DNA of 64,000 nt from positions 1 to 64,000 of the forward strand of contig NZ_JPRD01000020.1 in assembly GCF_000817815.1 (NCBI RefSeq). Direction: 5' to 3'. The stretch is from Vibrio owensii CAIM 1854 = LMG 25443. GTDB taxonomy: Bacteria; Pseudomonadota; Gammaproteobacteria; Enterobacterales; Vibrionaceae. A program made the translations under genes and the position numbers. The notes beneath the pieces are model-generated. The model saw nothing but the letters and a program-made list of their open reading frames with translations, had not been told where the DNA came from and did not search any database. Below, in pieces: positions 17,778-26,352 of this stretch (the first letter of the stretch is position 1; every line of letters begins with the position of its first letter).

Positions 17778-18949
17778 TGAGGAAAGTGCGCACCTTACTA
17801 CTCACCAGTTTGTCTCTTTCCTTCTCATCGACAGGATTTACCGATTGGCAGACGGAAGGTTTTGTTGGGTTAACCGCAGACCTCTACAAAGACGAGGCAC
17901 AAACGGGGCAATGCTGTGACACACTCGCCAATCGAGCTCTTATTGCCCCTCGTCTACTCTGGTGGAACGATTCTGGCTGGGCAGCAACCTTCAGTCCTTA
18001 TGCAGAATATGAATTTCAGTCCGAACAAGGGTTCATCAATCTGCGCGAAGCCAATATTACTTATGCGGGAGAAACGATCGAATGGCTGCTTGGCTATGGT
18101 GTGGTTTATTGGGGTGTCACGGAAGTCTACCAACCCGTCAACGTAGTAAATCAATATGATGGGCGTATCGCCTTGGGGTATGAAGAGAAAATGGGACAAC
18201 CCATGCTTCAAGCGCGTTGGTTGCCTGACTGGGGAGATGTGCAAATGCTGTTGTTGCCATTCCACCAACCTCGTAAGTTTAGAGAACCAGATCAACGTCG
18301 AACCTTGATTAAGCCTGTCGGCGATAATGCGATCTATTCTGATGGAGAGAACACCCTCGATAGCGCGATACGGATTGGTTTTTGGCAGGATGCATTAGAC
18401 GTTGGCATTAGCGCTTTTTACGGCAATAGCCGAGAACCTTTGCTCGTCGAACGTCCCAATGACTGGCAAGCCTCATACGCACGAATATTCCAGCTCGGCA
18501 CCGAGTTACAATGGACGCAAGACGACCTTTTACTTAAATGGGAAGGGACGTTTAAATCAGGGGAAGGCAGTAACTACTTTACCCTAGTCACAGGGTTTGA
18601 ATATTCGGTGTACGGTTTTTCCTTTAGCCCAGGCACTCTCGGTTTAATCGCCGAATACGCATGGGATAATAGAGGCACTTACGCGCCACCTACTATCTAC
18701 AGCAACGATGCTTTTCTTGGTTTGCGTTGGCAAGCGAATGATATCCAAGATACCGAGTTTTTGCTGTCTGGATTGTTCGACTTAGAGCAAACTTCACCCA
18801 TCTACAAACTGACCGCTTCTGGGCGCATCAATGAACACTGGAAATGGATAGCAGAAGGTTACTATCTTTCCTCCATGTCCAGTAACGAACCCATTGCTTA
18901 CCTAGAAAACGACAGTTACTTCTCTATCGGCGCAGAATACTACTTCTAA
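17777..18949 (+). CDS. Putative outer-membrane beta-barrel protein
   Basis: A 390-residue protein with a signal peptide (VRTLLLTSLSLSFSSTGFTD) and alternating aromatic/hydrophobic strands, ending in SYFSIGAEYYF, whose terminal Phe is the usual outer-membrane barrel signature. Stretches such as WLLGYGVVYWGVTEVYQPVN and YEFQSEQGFINLREANITYA resemble DUF1302-like barrels that accompany LolA-like/MMPL systems. Its start overlaps the stop of the LolA-like gene. The likely role is the outer-membrane part of a hydrophobic-molecule export route; binding or import is an alternative. The paralog family is poorly characterised and I give no gene symbol. Confidence 0.75.
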   Translation: MRKVRTLLLTSLSLSFSSTGFTDWQTEGFVGLTADLYKDEAQTGQCCDTLANRALIAPRLLWWNDSGWAATFSPYAEYEFQSEQGFINLREANITYAGETIEWLLGYGVVYWGVTEVYQPVNVVNQYDGRIALGYEEKMGQPMLQARWLPDWGDVQMLLLPFHQPRKFREPDQRRTLIKPVGDNAIYSDGENTLDSAIRIGFWQDALDVGISAFYGNSREPLLVERPNDWQASYARIFQLGTELQWTQDDLLLKWEGTFKSGEGSNYFTLVTGFEYSVYGFSFSPGTLGLIAEYAWDNRGTYAPPTIYSNDAFLGLRWQANDIQDTEFLLSGLFDLEQTSPIYKLTASGRINEHWKWIAEGYYLSSMSSNEPIAYLENDSYFSIGAEYYF

Positions 18950-18996
18950 AAAGCAGATCGATTTCTCGTTGTCGCGGCGGCTCACAACATCGTTAA

Positions 18997-20895
18997 ATGC
19001 CTTTTGATAACATGGCGTTAAAAACTGGTGAGCCAATCGTGAACTTACTGAACCCTAAAGCCCTGCGCCATTTTCTCTTGATACTGTTTGCCATCGGTAT
19101 GGTCGGGCTTGTTTTAACTCATCACTACGCGACAAAGTACCAGCATCAGCAATGGCAATCGGATCTCAAACAGCAAGCCTCTCAGGTGGCACAAGAGATC
19201 GATTATGAGTTAGCTAAGTTTGAGCAAATTCCTAATCTACTCAGTCATGACCCAAGATTGCTTGAAGCCGTTAAAGTGGGTAAGCGTTCTGAGTCCCTCA
19301 ATAAATTGCTTGCCGATTGGCTAACGCAAAGCCTTGCTGACACCATTTATGTACACGACAACACCGGCTTAGTTATCGCATCGAGCAACTACCAGCAAGA
19401 CGACAGCTTTGTGGGTTCTAACTTTGCCTTTCGTCCTTACTTTCAGCACGCCCTAAATGGAGAGAAAGCTCAGTATGTTGCACTGGGCGTACGCTCAAAT
19501 AAGCGCGGCTATTTCTTCTCGTCCCCTCTTTGGGTTGAGGGCAAAGTCGCAGGCGTGATTACCGTTAAAGTGAACCTAGAGCAGTTAGAACAAAGATTGG
19601 CACAAGACGATGGCGGCTTGCTGGTTACAGGTGTGCACGATGTCGTCTTCATGAGTAACTTACCCGATTGGCGTTATCGTGCGCTTTTCCCGTTATCCGA
19701 AGCTGCGAAAGAAGAACTCAATCAAACTCAACAATATGGCGATACCCTGCCACAATACCGAGGCGAATTGACCGGACAAAGTGGCGCAACACAGTTTGAG
19801 AACAATCAGCTACTGGTTTCCCCTAACTACCTTGCTTACGCGACCAACTTATTCGACAAAGGCTTTCGCGTTGTCGCACTGATTAGCCAACAAGAAGTAC
19901 TTACCGCTGTATTGCAGGCGGACGTGGTTTACCTATTGCTCTACGCGCTCGTGGGTTTAATTGCCTTGGCGTGGTTTCAAATGCTGGTCAACAAGGCACG
20001 CCTCGCGAATGTGAATGCCAATTTGGAAGAAAAGGTGACAGAGAGAACCTTAGTCCTCAGCCAAGCCAACCACAAATTACAGCAAACCGTGCATCAATAT
20101 GAGCAGAGCCAACAAGAGCTCAAACAGACTCAACAAGAACTGACTCAAGCGGCCAAACTCGCGCTGCTTGGCGAGCTATCCGCTAGCATCAATCACGAAA
20201 TCAACCAACCGCTTGCAGCGCTACGCACTTACACCGAAAACTCTCAACGCTTGATGGTGATGGAGCGCTACCCGATGGTGACAGACAACTTAGATAAAAT
20301 GCTCTCCCTCAACGACACCATGGCTGAAGTGATTGCACGCTTAAAGGTGTTCACACGCAAAACGGACGACAACCCACACAACGAAGTGGCGGTCTTACAC
20401 GATGCCGTACACAACGCGACGAGAATTCTAAGCAGCAAACTCATCAAGCAAGGCGTGACACTGAAAGTGCCAACCATCGAATACAACGTGAGGTTAGCGA
20501 TTCACAGCGTGGAGCTTGAACAAGTGCTGATCAACCTCTTCCACAACGCTGCTCAAGCAATGGAAGGGCATTGTATCGATCCACAAATTTCAATTGCCGT
20601 GCAATGCGACGAAACCAACTGCGATATTTTAGTTTCCGACAATGGACCAGGTATGTCAGAACAAGCGTTAGCAAGAATATTTGACCCATTTTTCACCACA
20701 AAACCGGAAGGACTCGGATTAGGTTTGACCATTTCAAAACGGATTTTGGAAAGCTACCAAGGCTCTCTCAGTGCTTACAATCATAGCGCTAGCCATTCCA
20801 TGGATACGCACTCTCAACCATCTGGCGGCATGACTTTTGTCGTCAGCGTGCCTTTAGTGTCATCTCATAACGCAGAGGAAAACTCACATGCATAG
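18997..20895 (+). CDS. DctB-like membrane sensor histidine kinase
   Basis: A 632-residue kinase: membrane helix at about 24-46, a periplasmic double Cache domain to about 305, a second helix at about 309-330, a coiled coil (about 335-390) and a cytoplasmic kinase core. His400 in ASINHEINQPLAAL is the phosphorylation site; the N box LINLFHNAAQAM, G1 box SDNGPGMSE and FDPFFTTKPEGLGLGL complete the ATPase. The build matches DctB-type kinases for C4-dicarboxylates or related acids, but no dct transporter lies nearby, so the ligand is open. Its last 8 bp overlap the start of the response regulator gene (20888), a coupled pair. The true start may be one of several in-frame codons near 18997. Confidence 0.9.
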   Translation: MPFDNMALKTGEPIVNLLNPKALRHFLLILFAIGMVGLVLTHHYATKYQHQQWQSDLKQQASQVAQEIDYELAKFEQIPNLLSHDPRLLEAVKVGKRSESLNKLLADWLTQSLADTIYVHDNTGLVIASSNYQQDDSFVGSNFAFRPYFQHALNGEKAQYVALGVRSNKRGYFFSSPLWVEGKVAGVITVKVNLEQLEQRLAQDDGGLLVTGVHDVVFMSNLPDWRYRALFPLSEAAKEELNQTQQYGDTLPQYRGELTGQSGATQFENNQLLVSPNYLAYATNLFDKGFRVVALISQQEVLTAVLQADVVYLLLYALVGLIALAWFQMLVNKARLANVNANLEEKVTERTLVLSQANHKLQQTVHQYEQSQQELKQTQQELTQAAKLALLGELSASINHEINQPLAALRTYTENSQRLMVMERYPMVTDNLDKMLSLNDTMAEVIARLKVFTRKTDDNPHNEVAVLHDAVHNATRILSSKLIKQGVTLKVPTIEYNVRLAIHSVELEQVLINLFHNAAQAMEGHCIDPQISIAVQCDETNCDILVSDNGPGMSEQALARIFDPFFTTKPEGLGLGLTISKRILESYQGSLSAYNHSASHSMDTHSQPSGGMTFVVSVPLVSSHNAEENSHA

Positions 20896-22114
20896 TCCTG
20901 TTTTCTTTGTCGATGACGAACCTCACATCCGTGATGCCGTGACTCAAGCCTTGTTGATTGAGGGCATCGACGTGACTTGCTTTCCCAATGCAGTCGAAGC
21001 CTTGCGTGTGATTGACCCAAACTCCCCAGCACTGATCATCACTGATATTCACATGCCAGTGATGAACGGTTTGGAGTTCATGAGGACCCTGCTTGGCAAA
21101 AATAGTCACTTTCAATTTATCGTCTTAACCGGCCATGGCGATGTGAAGACGGCAGTTGAGGCGATGAAGAGTGGTGCGTATGACTTTCTTGAAAAGCCGT
21201 TTTCGACAGAGCAACTACTGAAATCCCTCAATAACGCAGGTGACAAGCTGACCTTGTTGCAAGAAAACGTCTGGCTGAAGAAAGAACTCGACATGCAAAC
21301 CCATGTTGGACCGAAAATGATTGGTCACAGCCAAGCCATGGTCGATATTCGCCGAGCTTTAATCAGCGCCCCGCTCCACCAGCCGCTGATTTTTGTTGGT
21401 GAAGATGGCACAGGGCGAAGGCTAGCTGCTCAGTTCGCTCACGACATTCATGCAACACCAGAAAGTGAGCTGATTGTCGCATCCGGTGAGGACTTATATG
21501 AACTCTCACTCGATGCCTTGGACAAAGCCATACATCATCTTACAGACGGCAAAAGCCAATGTAGTTTGTACTTACACAGCGCAGAGCACATCTCGACGAA
21601 GCAATGGCAATGCTTGTTTCAGCATGCCAAATTACAACGTGTGTTTGGCGCGGCCAATCGCGTCGATAAAGGGATAGAAGAACGGGTGATGCTGATTCGC
21701 ATGCCAAGTTTGAATGAACGCAGAGAAGATATCGGTCCTTTATACAAACACTTTGTGCGCCACTCCGCCAGCCGTTACCAACTGCAACCACCACAGATAA
21801 GCCTTGATGAGGTGAGAATGGTCACAGAACTCGATTGGCCAGAGAATATAAAACAGCTACGACAGTTTGCGGAATTGAGAGCATTAAAACCTGATGCGTT
21901 TCGTATGGAAGATTGGAACAATGAGAAAAGTATTGAAATCCAAAGTATGACTCAACGCACAGAACACTTTGAATATTGCTTGTTGTTTGACGCCTTGCAA
22001 CGACATAGAGGCAGACTCAAAGAGGTTCAACTAGAATTACAAGTGTCGCGCAAAACCTTGTACGACAAACTAAAAAAACATCAGTTGGACAAAACAAAGT
22101 TCAAGGCACAGTAA
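20888..22114 (+). CDS. DctD-like response regulator with degenerate sigma-54 ATPase domain
   Basis: A 408-residue protein with an intact receiver domain (1-120: acidic pair D9/D10, phosphorylated D53, T81, K103), a middle region aligning with sigma-54 activator ATPases, and a Fis-type HTH at the C-terminus (HRGRLKEVQLELQVSRKTLY). The ATPase is degraded: the Walker A position reads GEDGTGRR (171-178) instead of the usual GESGTGKE, the Walker B position reads SLYLHSAEHI without the DE pair, and I find no GAFTGA loop. The protein should bind DNA and be phosphorylated by its partner kinase but is unlikely to remodel sigma-54 RNA polymerase. It could be a repressor or a sigma-70-type regulator. 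Confidence 0.88.
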   Translation: MHSPVFFVDDEPHIRDAVTQALLIEGIDVTCFPNAVEALRVIDPNSPALIITDIHMPVMNGLEFMRTLLGKNSHFQFIVLTGHGDVKTAVEAMKSGAYDFLEKPFSTEQLLKSLNNAGDKLTLLQENVWLKKELDMQTHVGPKMIGHSQAMVDIRRALISAPLHQPLIFVGEDGTGRRLAAQFAHDIHATPESELIVASGEDLYELSLDALDKAIHHLTDGKSQCSLYLHSAEHISTKQWQCLFQHAKLQRVFGAANRVDKGIEERVMLIRMPSLNERREDIGPLYKHFVRHSASRYQLQPPQISLDEVRMVTELDWPENIKQLRQFAELRALKPDAFRMEDWNNEKSIEIQSMTQRTEHFEYCLLFDALQRHRGRLKEVQLELQVSRKTLYDKLKKHQLDKTKFKAQ

Positions 22115-22225
22115 ATAAGGGGCACTTACCCCTTTCACACATTTTTATTCGCCGAGCATGCTGACATGGTTGGCTAATAATAATAAGATCAAAAAGATAA
22201 ACCGTCTTTATAAACAAGGAATGTG

Positions 22226-23617
22226 ATGAGCCGAGACAACTACAACAAACTTAGCAACGATGAGTTGGACTTTGTCGATGACAAGACCGCCGCATTGCTC
22301 CTAAACACGCCAAGTAGCGCCCGCTTAATGCTGTGGGTCATGGTGCTGTTTTTTGTTGCAGCCATTGGTTGGGCGTCTTGGGCGCAAATCGACAAAGTCA
22401 CCGTCGGCCAAGGCAAAGTCATTCCATCTTCTCAAATCCAAGTGGTACAAAACCTTGAAGGTGGCTTGGTCAAAGAGATCTTAGTTAAAGAAGGTCAACA
22501 AGTTGAAAAAGGTCAGCAACTATTGCTGATTGATGACACACGCTTTCGTTCTGACTTCCGTGAACGTGAACAACAAGTAGCGAACTTAACCGCTTCGGTA
22601 TTGCAACTTTCCGCCTCAATCAGCAGCGTGGAAGTCAATCGCGAGTTTGATAACAGCAACTGGGAACAAAACGTGGTGCTGGATTACGGCAAACTGACTT
22701 TCCCACCAACTCTAGAAGAAAACCAACCTCGCCTAACCCAACGTCAAAAAGCGGAATACCGTGAAGACTTGGACAATTTGCGTAGCCAAATTTCGGTTAT
22801 CGACCAACAGGTAAAACAGAAACAACAAGATTTGGTGGAAATCCAAGCGCGTGTAAGCAACCTGCGCCAGAGCTACCGTTACGCGAAGAAAGAGCTGGAT
22901 ATCACCAAACCGCTCGCAGATGAAGGCGTGGTACCTCGTATCGAACTGTTGAAACTTCAACGTCAAGTTAACGATACTCGCCGTGAAATGACTTCTAGCG
23001 AACTGAAGATTCCTGTGCTCAAATCCGCTATTCGCGAATCCATGCTTAATCGTATTGATGTTGCGTTGAAATTCCGCTCTGAACAACAAGAAAAACTGAA
23101 TAGTACTCAAGACCAACTGTCTTCGTTAGTCGAGTCGGCGGTTGGCCTAGAAGACCGTGTAAATCGTACTGTTGTCGTATCTCCGGTAACAGGCACCATC
23201 AAAACATTGAACGTCAACACGGTAGGTGGCGTTATCCAACCCGGTATGGACATTGTCGAAATCGTTCCGACCGAAGACACCTTATTAGTTGAAGCGAAGA
23301 TCGCACCGAAGGACATAGCCTTCTTGCGCCCAGATCTTCACGCTATCGTGAAATTTACCGCGTACGACTTTACTAAGTACGGCGGACTTGAAGGGGAATT
23401 GGAACACATCAGTGCCGATACTACGCAAGATGAAGAAGGCAACAGCTTCTACATTGTTCGCGTGCGCACCGATAAAACCAATTTTGGACAAGATGCAGAC
23501 TTGCCAATCATCCCGGGTATGACGGCATCAGTCGATATCATCACAGGGAAGCGAACCGTTTTGGAATACTTACTCAAGCCAATTTTGAGTGCCAAAACCA
23601 ACGCACTGAAGGAGTAA
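22226..23617 (+). CDS. lapC: LapC, HlyD-family adaptor of the Lap type I secretion system
   Basis: A 463-residue membrane-fusion protein with one N-terminal membrane helix (about 30-52; LMLWVMVLFFVAAIGWASWA), a lipoyl half-motif (GGLVKEILVKEGQQVEKGQQ), a long alpha-helical hairpin (about 110-300) and a C-terminal beta-barrel segment (PVTGTIKTLNVNTVGGVIQP). It links the inner-membrane ABC exporter to an outer-membrane TolC-like channel. The ATG at 22226 follows AAGGA. It heads the lapC-lapG-lapD-lapB group, the order I recall for V. cholerae chromosome II. The outer-membrane component and the adhesin are outside the window. Confidence 0.9.
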   Translation: MSRDNYNKLSNDELDFVDDKTAALLLNTPSSARLMLWVMVLFFVAAIGWASWAQIDKVTVGQGKVIPSSQIQVVQNLEGGLVKEILVKEGQQVEKGQQLLLIDDTRFRSDFREREQQVANLTASVLQLSASISSVEVNREFDNSNWEQNVVLDYGKLTFPPTLEENQPRLTQRQKAEYREDLDNLRSQISVIDQQVKQKQQDLVEIQARVSNLRQSYRYAKKELDITKPLADEGVVPRIELLKLQRQVNDTRREMTSSELKIPVLKSAIRESMLNRIDVALKFRSEQQEKLNSTQDQLSSLVESAVGLEDRVNRTVVVSPVTGTIKTLNVNTVGGVIQPGMDIVEIVPTEDTLLVEAKIAPKDIAFLRPDLHAIVKFTAYDFTKYGGLEGELEHISADTTQDEEGNSFYIVRVRTDKTNFGQDADLPIIPGMTASVDIITGKRTVLEYLLKPILSAKTNALKE

Positions 23618-23732
23618 GTGTCAGCAAGGTATGCCCGATGTGTCGTTTAGCGTCGATAAGTGGTTAAATAGAAAGCACTTATTTCTCACTGACGAGCCCG
23701 TTGGAAGAATACACTTGTGATGTGAGTCGAAT

Positions 23733-24416
23733 ATGCCACCCAGATTGAAGCGTAAAGTTACATTATTAATCAGCATCGGTTGTCTTTCGTTCCAAATTGG
23801 CGCGTTAAACAGCAAGGAACAACGATGGGTCGATACGGTCACTTCAGTCTATGGTGAGCGCGCTGGGATGCGCGTCAAAACTTGGCGAGACAACATCGAC
23901 TTTTTCAAAACATTGGAGACTCATGAGAAGCTTGCAGGCGTTAACGACTTTTTCAACCAACTTTACTTCGTTGACGATATAGATCTGTGGGGTAAAAAAG
24001 ACTATTGGGCGACACCACTCGAGTTCTTGGGCAGTAATGCCGGCGACTGTGAAGACTTTACCATCGCCAAATACTTTTCCCTACTTGAGCTCGGTATACC
24101 GGATTCAAAGATGCGTTTGATCTACGTTAAAGCCATCGAACTGAATCAGTTTCACATGGTATTAGCCTACTACCCAACCCCAAGTTCGGAGCCTCTCATC
24201 CTCGACAACCTCAACCCAGAGATTGTTCGAGCCTCCAGACGTAGCGATTTGCTACCGATATACAGTTTTAACGGTTCAAACCTATGGCTTATGAAGTCTT
24301 CTGCTGGCGTTGGAGAGCTAGCAGGAAAAGCCTCACGTTTGAGTCTTTGGAATGACTTACGCTCGCGCGAACGTAAGTTGCAGTTAAAAAAACCTAAAAT
24401 TAACTATGACGAGTGA
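23733..24416 (+). CDS. lapG: LapG, periplasmic transglutaminase-like cysteine protease
   Basis: A 227-residue protease with an N-terminal signal or anchor segment. The catalytic triad is visible as Cys106 (AGDCEDF), His141 (FHMVLAY) and Asp158 (LILDNLN), as in the bacterial transglutaminase-like cysteine proteinase family. LapG cleaves a large surface adhesin near its N-terminus and frees cells from biofilm unless it is held by LapD in its c-di-GMP-bound state. The stop codon overlaps the GTG/ATG start region of lapD. Calcium-binding acidic residues are plausible (residues 81-84, DDID) but not proven. Length and triad spacing are normal. Confidence 0.92.
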   Translation: MPPRLKRKVTLLISIGCLSFQIGALNSKEQRWVDTVTSVYGERAGMRVKTWRDNIDFFKTLETHEKLAGVNDFFNQLYFVDDIDLWGKKDYWATPLEFLGSNAGDCEDFTIAKYFSLLELGIPDSKMRLIYVKAIELNQFHMVLAYYPTPSSEPLILDNLNPEIVRASRRSDLLPIYSFNGSNLWLMKSSAGVGELAGKASRLSLWNDLRSRERKLQLKKPKINYDE

Positions 24417-24421
24417 AAAAC

Positions 24422-26335
24422 ATGACCCTATATAAGAAGCTTGTAGTGGGAATGGTTACGGTCTTTATACTCTTGATGGCATCAGTATTCGTAATCCAGT
24501 TCAACACTACTCGAGACAGCTTAGAGCAGCAGCAACGTTCAGAGGTCAACAACACCATTAATACCGTTGGTTTGGCGCTAGCACCTTATCTGAAAGACAA
24601 AGATAAGGTCGCGGTCGAATCTGTGATTAATGCATTGTTCGATGGCAGTACTTATTCTGTCGTACGTCTCACCGCGTTAGATTCGGATAACCAAATCGTA
24701 CGCTCGTACCCAATCAAGCCAAGTAACGTTCCGCAGTGGTTTATCGACTTGAATCTATTCAAGGCAATTCACGACAAACGCGTGGTAACCAGTGGTTGGA
24801 TGCAGCTTGCAGAGGTGGAAATCATCAGCCACCCAGGCGCAGCCTACGAGCAATTGTGGCAAGGCTTTATTCGCCTGTTATCGGCATTTGGCGTTATCTT
24901 CCTAGCCGGTCTAATGGCGATTTCTTACATCCTACGTCGCTCACTCAAACCTTTAGCAGCCATCGTGAAGAAAATGCACGAGATTGCCAACAACCAGTTT
25001 GGTGACCCACTGGCTCGTCCTAAAACTAAAGATTTGATTGCAGTTGTTGACGGCATTAACTCGATGTCGGCACAAATCGAACTGTCATTTAAAGAACAGG
25101 CAAAAGAGGCGCAGCGTCTGCGTGCTCAAGCTTACCTAGATCCAATCTCCAAACTAGGTAACCGCTCGTTCTACATCAACCAAGTTGACCAATGGCTAGC
25201 AGAACAAACGCAAGGGGGTATCGCGCTACTCCATGCTGAATACATTGGTGATATCTACGAGACAAAAGACTACCAACGCGCTGATGCCCACGTGAAAGAG
25301 TTGTCTCAACGTTTGAAAAACACCATCGACGTTCCGGGAGCAACCATTGCTCGTCTATCAAGCGACGAATTTGGTCTTCTATTCCCGCACATGGATGAGA
25401 GCGAACTGCGCATTCTGGCTGACAGCATCGTCAACTGTGTGAATGGCCTTAACACCGACCCAACCGGCCTTGCTAAGCCAAAAGCATCACTGGGTGTGGC
25501 ACACAGTAAAGATCAGAAAACGCGTACTGAAGTCCTATCAATGGTGGATAACGCGCTATCGAAAGCGAAAGCGCAACCAGACAAAGCGTACGGCTTCGTG
25601 GGTGGTGAAAACACTTCTAACCTTATGGGTAAACAGCAATGGAAAGCGCTGGTTGAAGAAGCGATTCACAGTGATTGGATTAAATTCCGCTTCCAGTCTG
25701 CGAAAAACACCTGGGGTAAAGTGTTCCACAACGAAGTGTTCTCAAGCATCGAAAAAGATGGTGAGACCTACCGTGCGACCCAATACCTATTTGCTCTTGA
25801 GCAGCTAGACGCAACCAACATCTTCGACCAATACGTTATTGAATCAATGATCAAGATGCTAGAAAGCGGCGAGCTAAAAGAGCCAGTGGCAATCAACATT
25901 GCGCAAAGCAGCTTGTCTCAACCATCGTTCATTCGTTGGACCACCAGCATGCTAGAGAAGCACTCAAAAGTTGCCCCAATGCTGCATTTCGAGCTTCCTG
26001 AAGCGTGTTTCATTGACCATCCGCACCACACAGCGCTGTTGTGTAACGCGATTCGTCAAGCAGGTGCAGAATTCGGTGTTGATAACTACGGTCGTAACTT
26101 CCAGTCACTTGAGTACATTCAGGAATTCCGCCCGAATTACGTGAAGTTGGATTACCTATTTACGCACAACTTGCACGATGAGAAACAGAAATTCACTCTG
26201 ACCTCAATCTCTCGTACCGCTCACAACTTGGGTATTACGACGATTGCATCGCGTGTTGAAACACAGATTCAGTTGGATTTCCTCACCGAGCACTTTGTTG
26301 AAGTCTTCCAAGGCTTCATCGTCGACAAGGAATAA
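24422..26335 (+). CDS. lapD: LapD, c-di-GMP receptor with degenerate GGDEF and EAL domains
   Basis: A 637-residue inner-membrane receptor: helix at about 7-27, a periplasmic LapD/MoxY domain, a second helix near 150, HAMP (KPLAAIVKKMHEIANNQFGD), then GGDEF and EAL domains. The GGDEF signature reads SSDEF and the EAL position reads KFRFQ/FELPEA, so neither cyclase nor phosphodiesterase activity is expected. As in Pseudomonas LapD, the EAL domain would bind c-di-GMP and signal outward to sequester LapG, keeping the adhesin on the surface. The ATG at 24422 matches the expected MTLYKKL start; a GTG nine bases upstream overlaps the lapG stop and cannot be excluded. Confidence 0.92.
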   Translation: MTLYKKLVVGMVTVFILLMASVFVIQFNTTRDSLEQQQRSEVNNTINTVGLALAPYLKDKDKVAVESVINALFDGSTYSVVRLTALDSDNQIVRSYPIKPSNVPQWFIDLNLFKAIHDKRVVTSGWMQLAEVEIISHPGAAYEQLWQGFIRLLSAFGVIFLAGLMAISYILRRSLKPLAAIVKKMHEIANNQFGDPLARPKTKDLIAVVDGINSMSAQIELSFKEQAKEAQRLRAQAYLDPISKLGNRSFYINQVDQWLAEQTQGGIALLHAEYIGDIYETKDYQRADAHVKELSQRLKNTIDVPGATIARLSSDEFGLLFPHMDESELRILADSIVNCVNGLNTDPTGLAKPKASLGVAHSKDQKTRTEVLSMVDNALSKAKAQPDKAYGFVGGENTSNLMGKQQWKALVEEAIHSDWIKFRFQSAKNTWGKVFHNEVFSSIEKDGETYRATQYLFALEQLDATNIFDQYVIESMIKMLESGELKEPVAINIAQSSLSQPSFIRWTTSMLEKHSKVAPMLHFELPEACFIDHPHHTALLCNAIRQAGAEFGVDNYGRNFQSLEYIQEFRPNYVKLDYLFTHNLHDEKQKFTLTSISRTAHNLGITTIASRVETQIQLDFLTEHFVEVFQGFIVDKE

Positions 26336-26352
26336 GAAAAGGTATACCAAGG

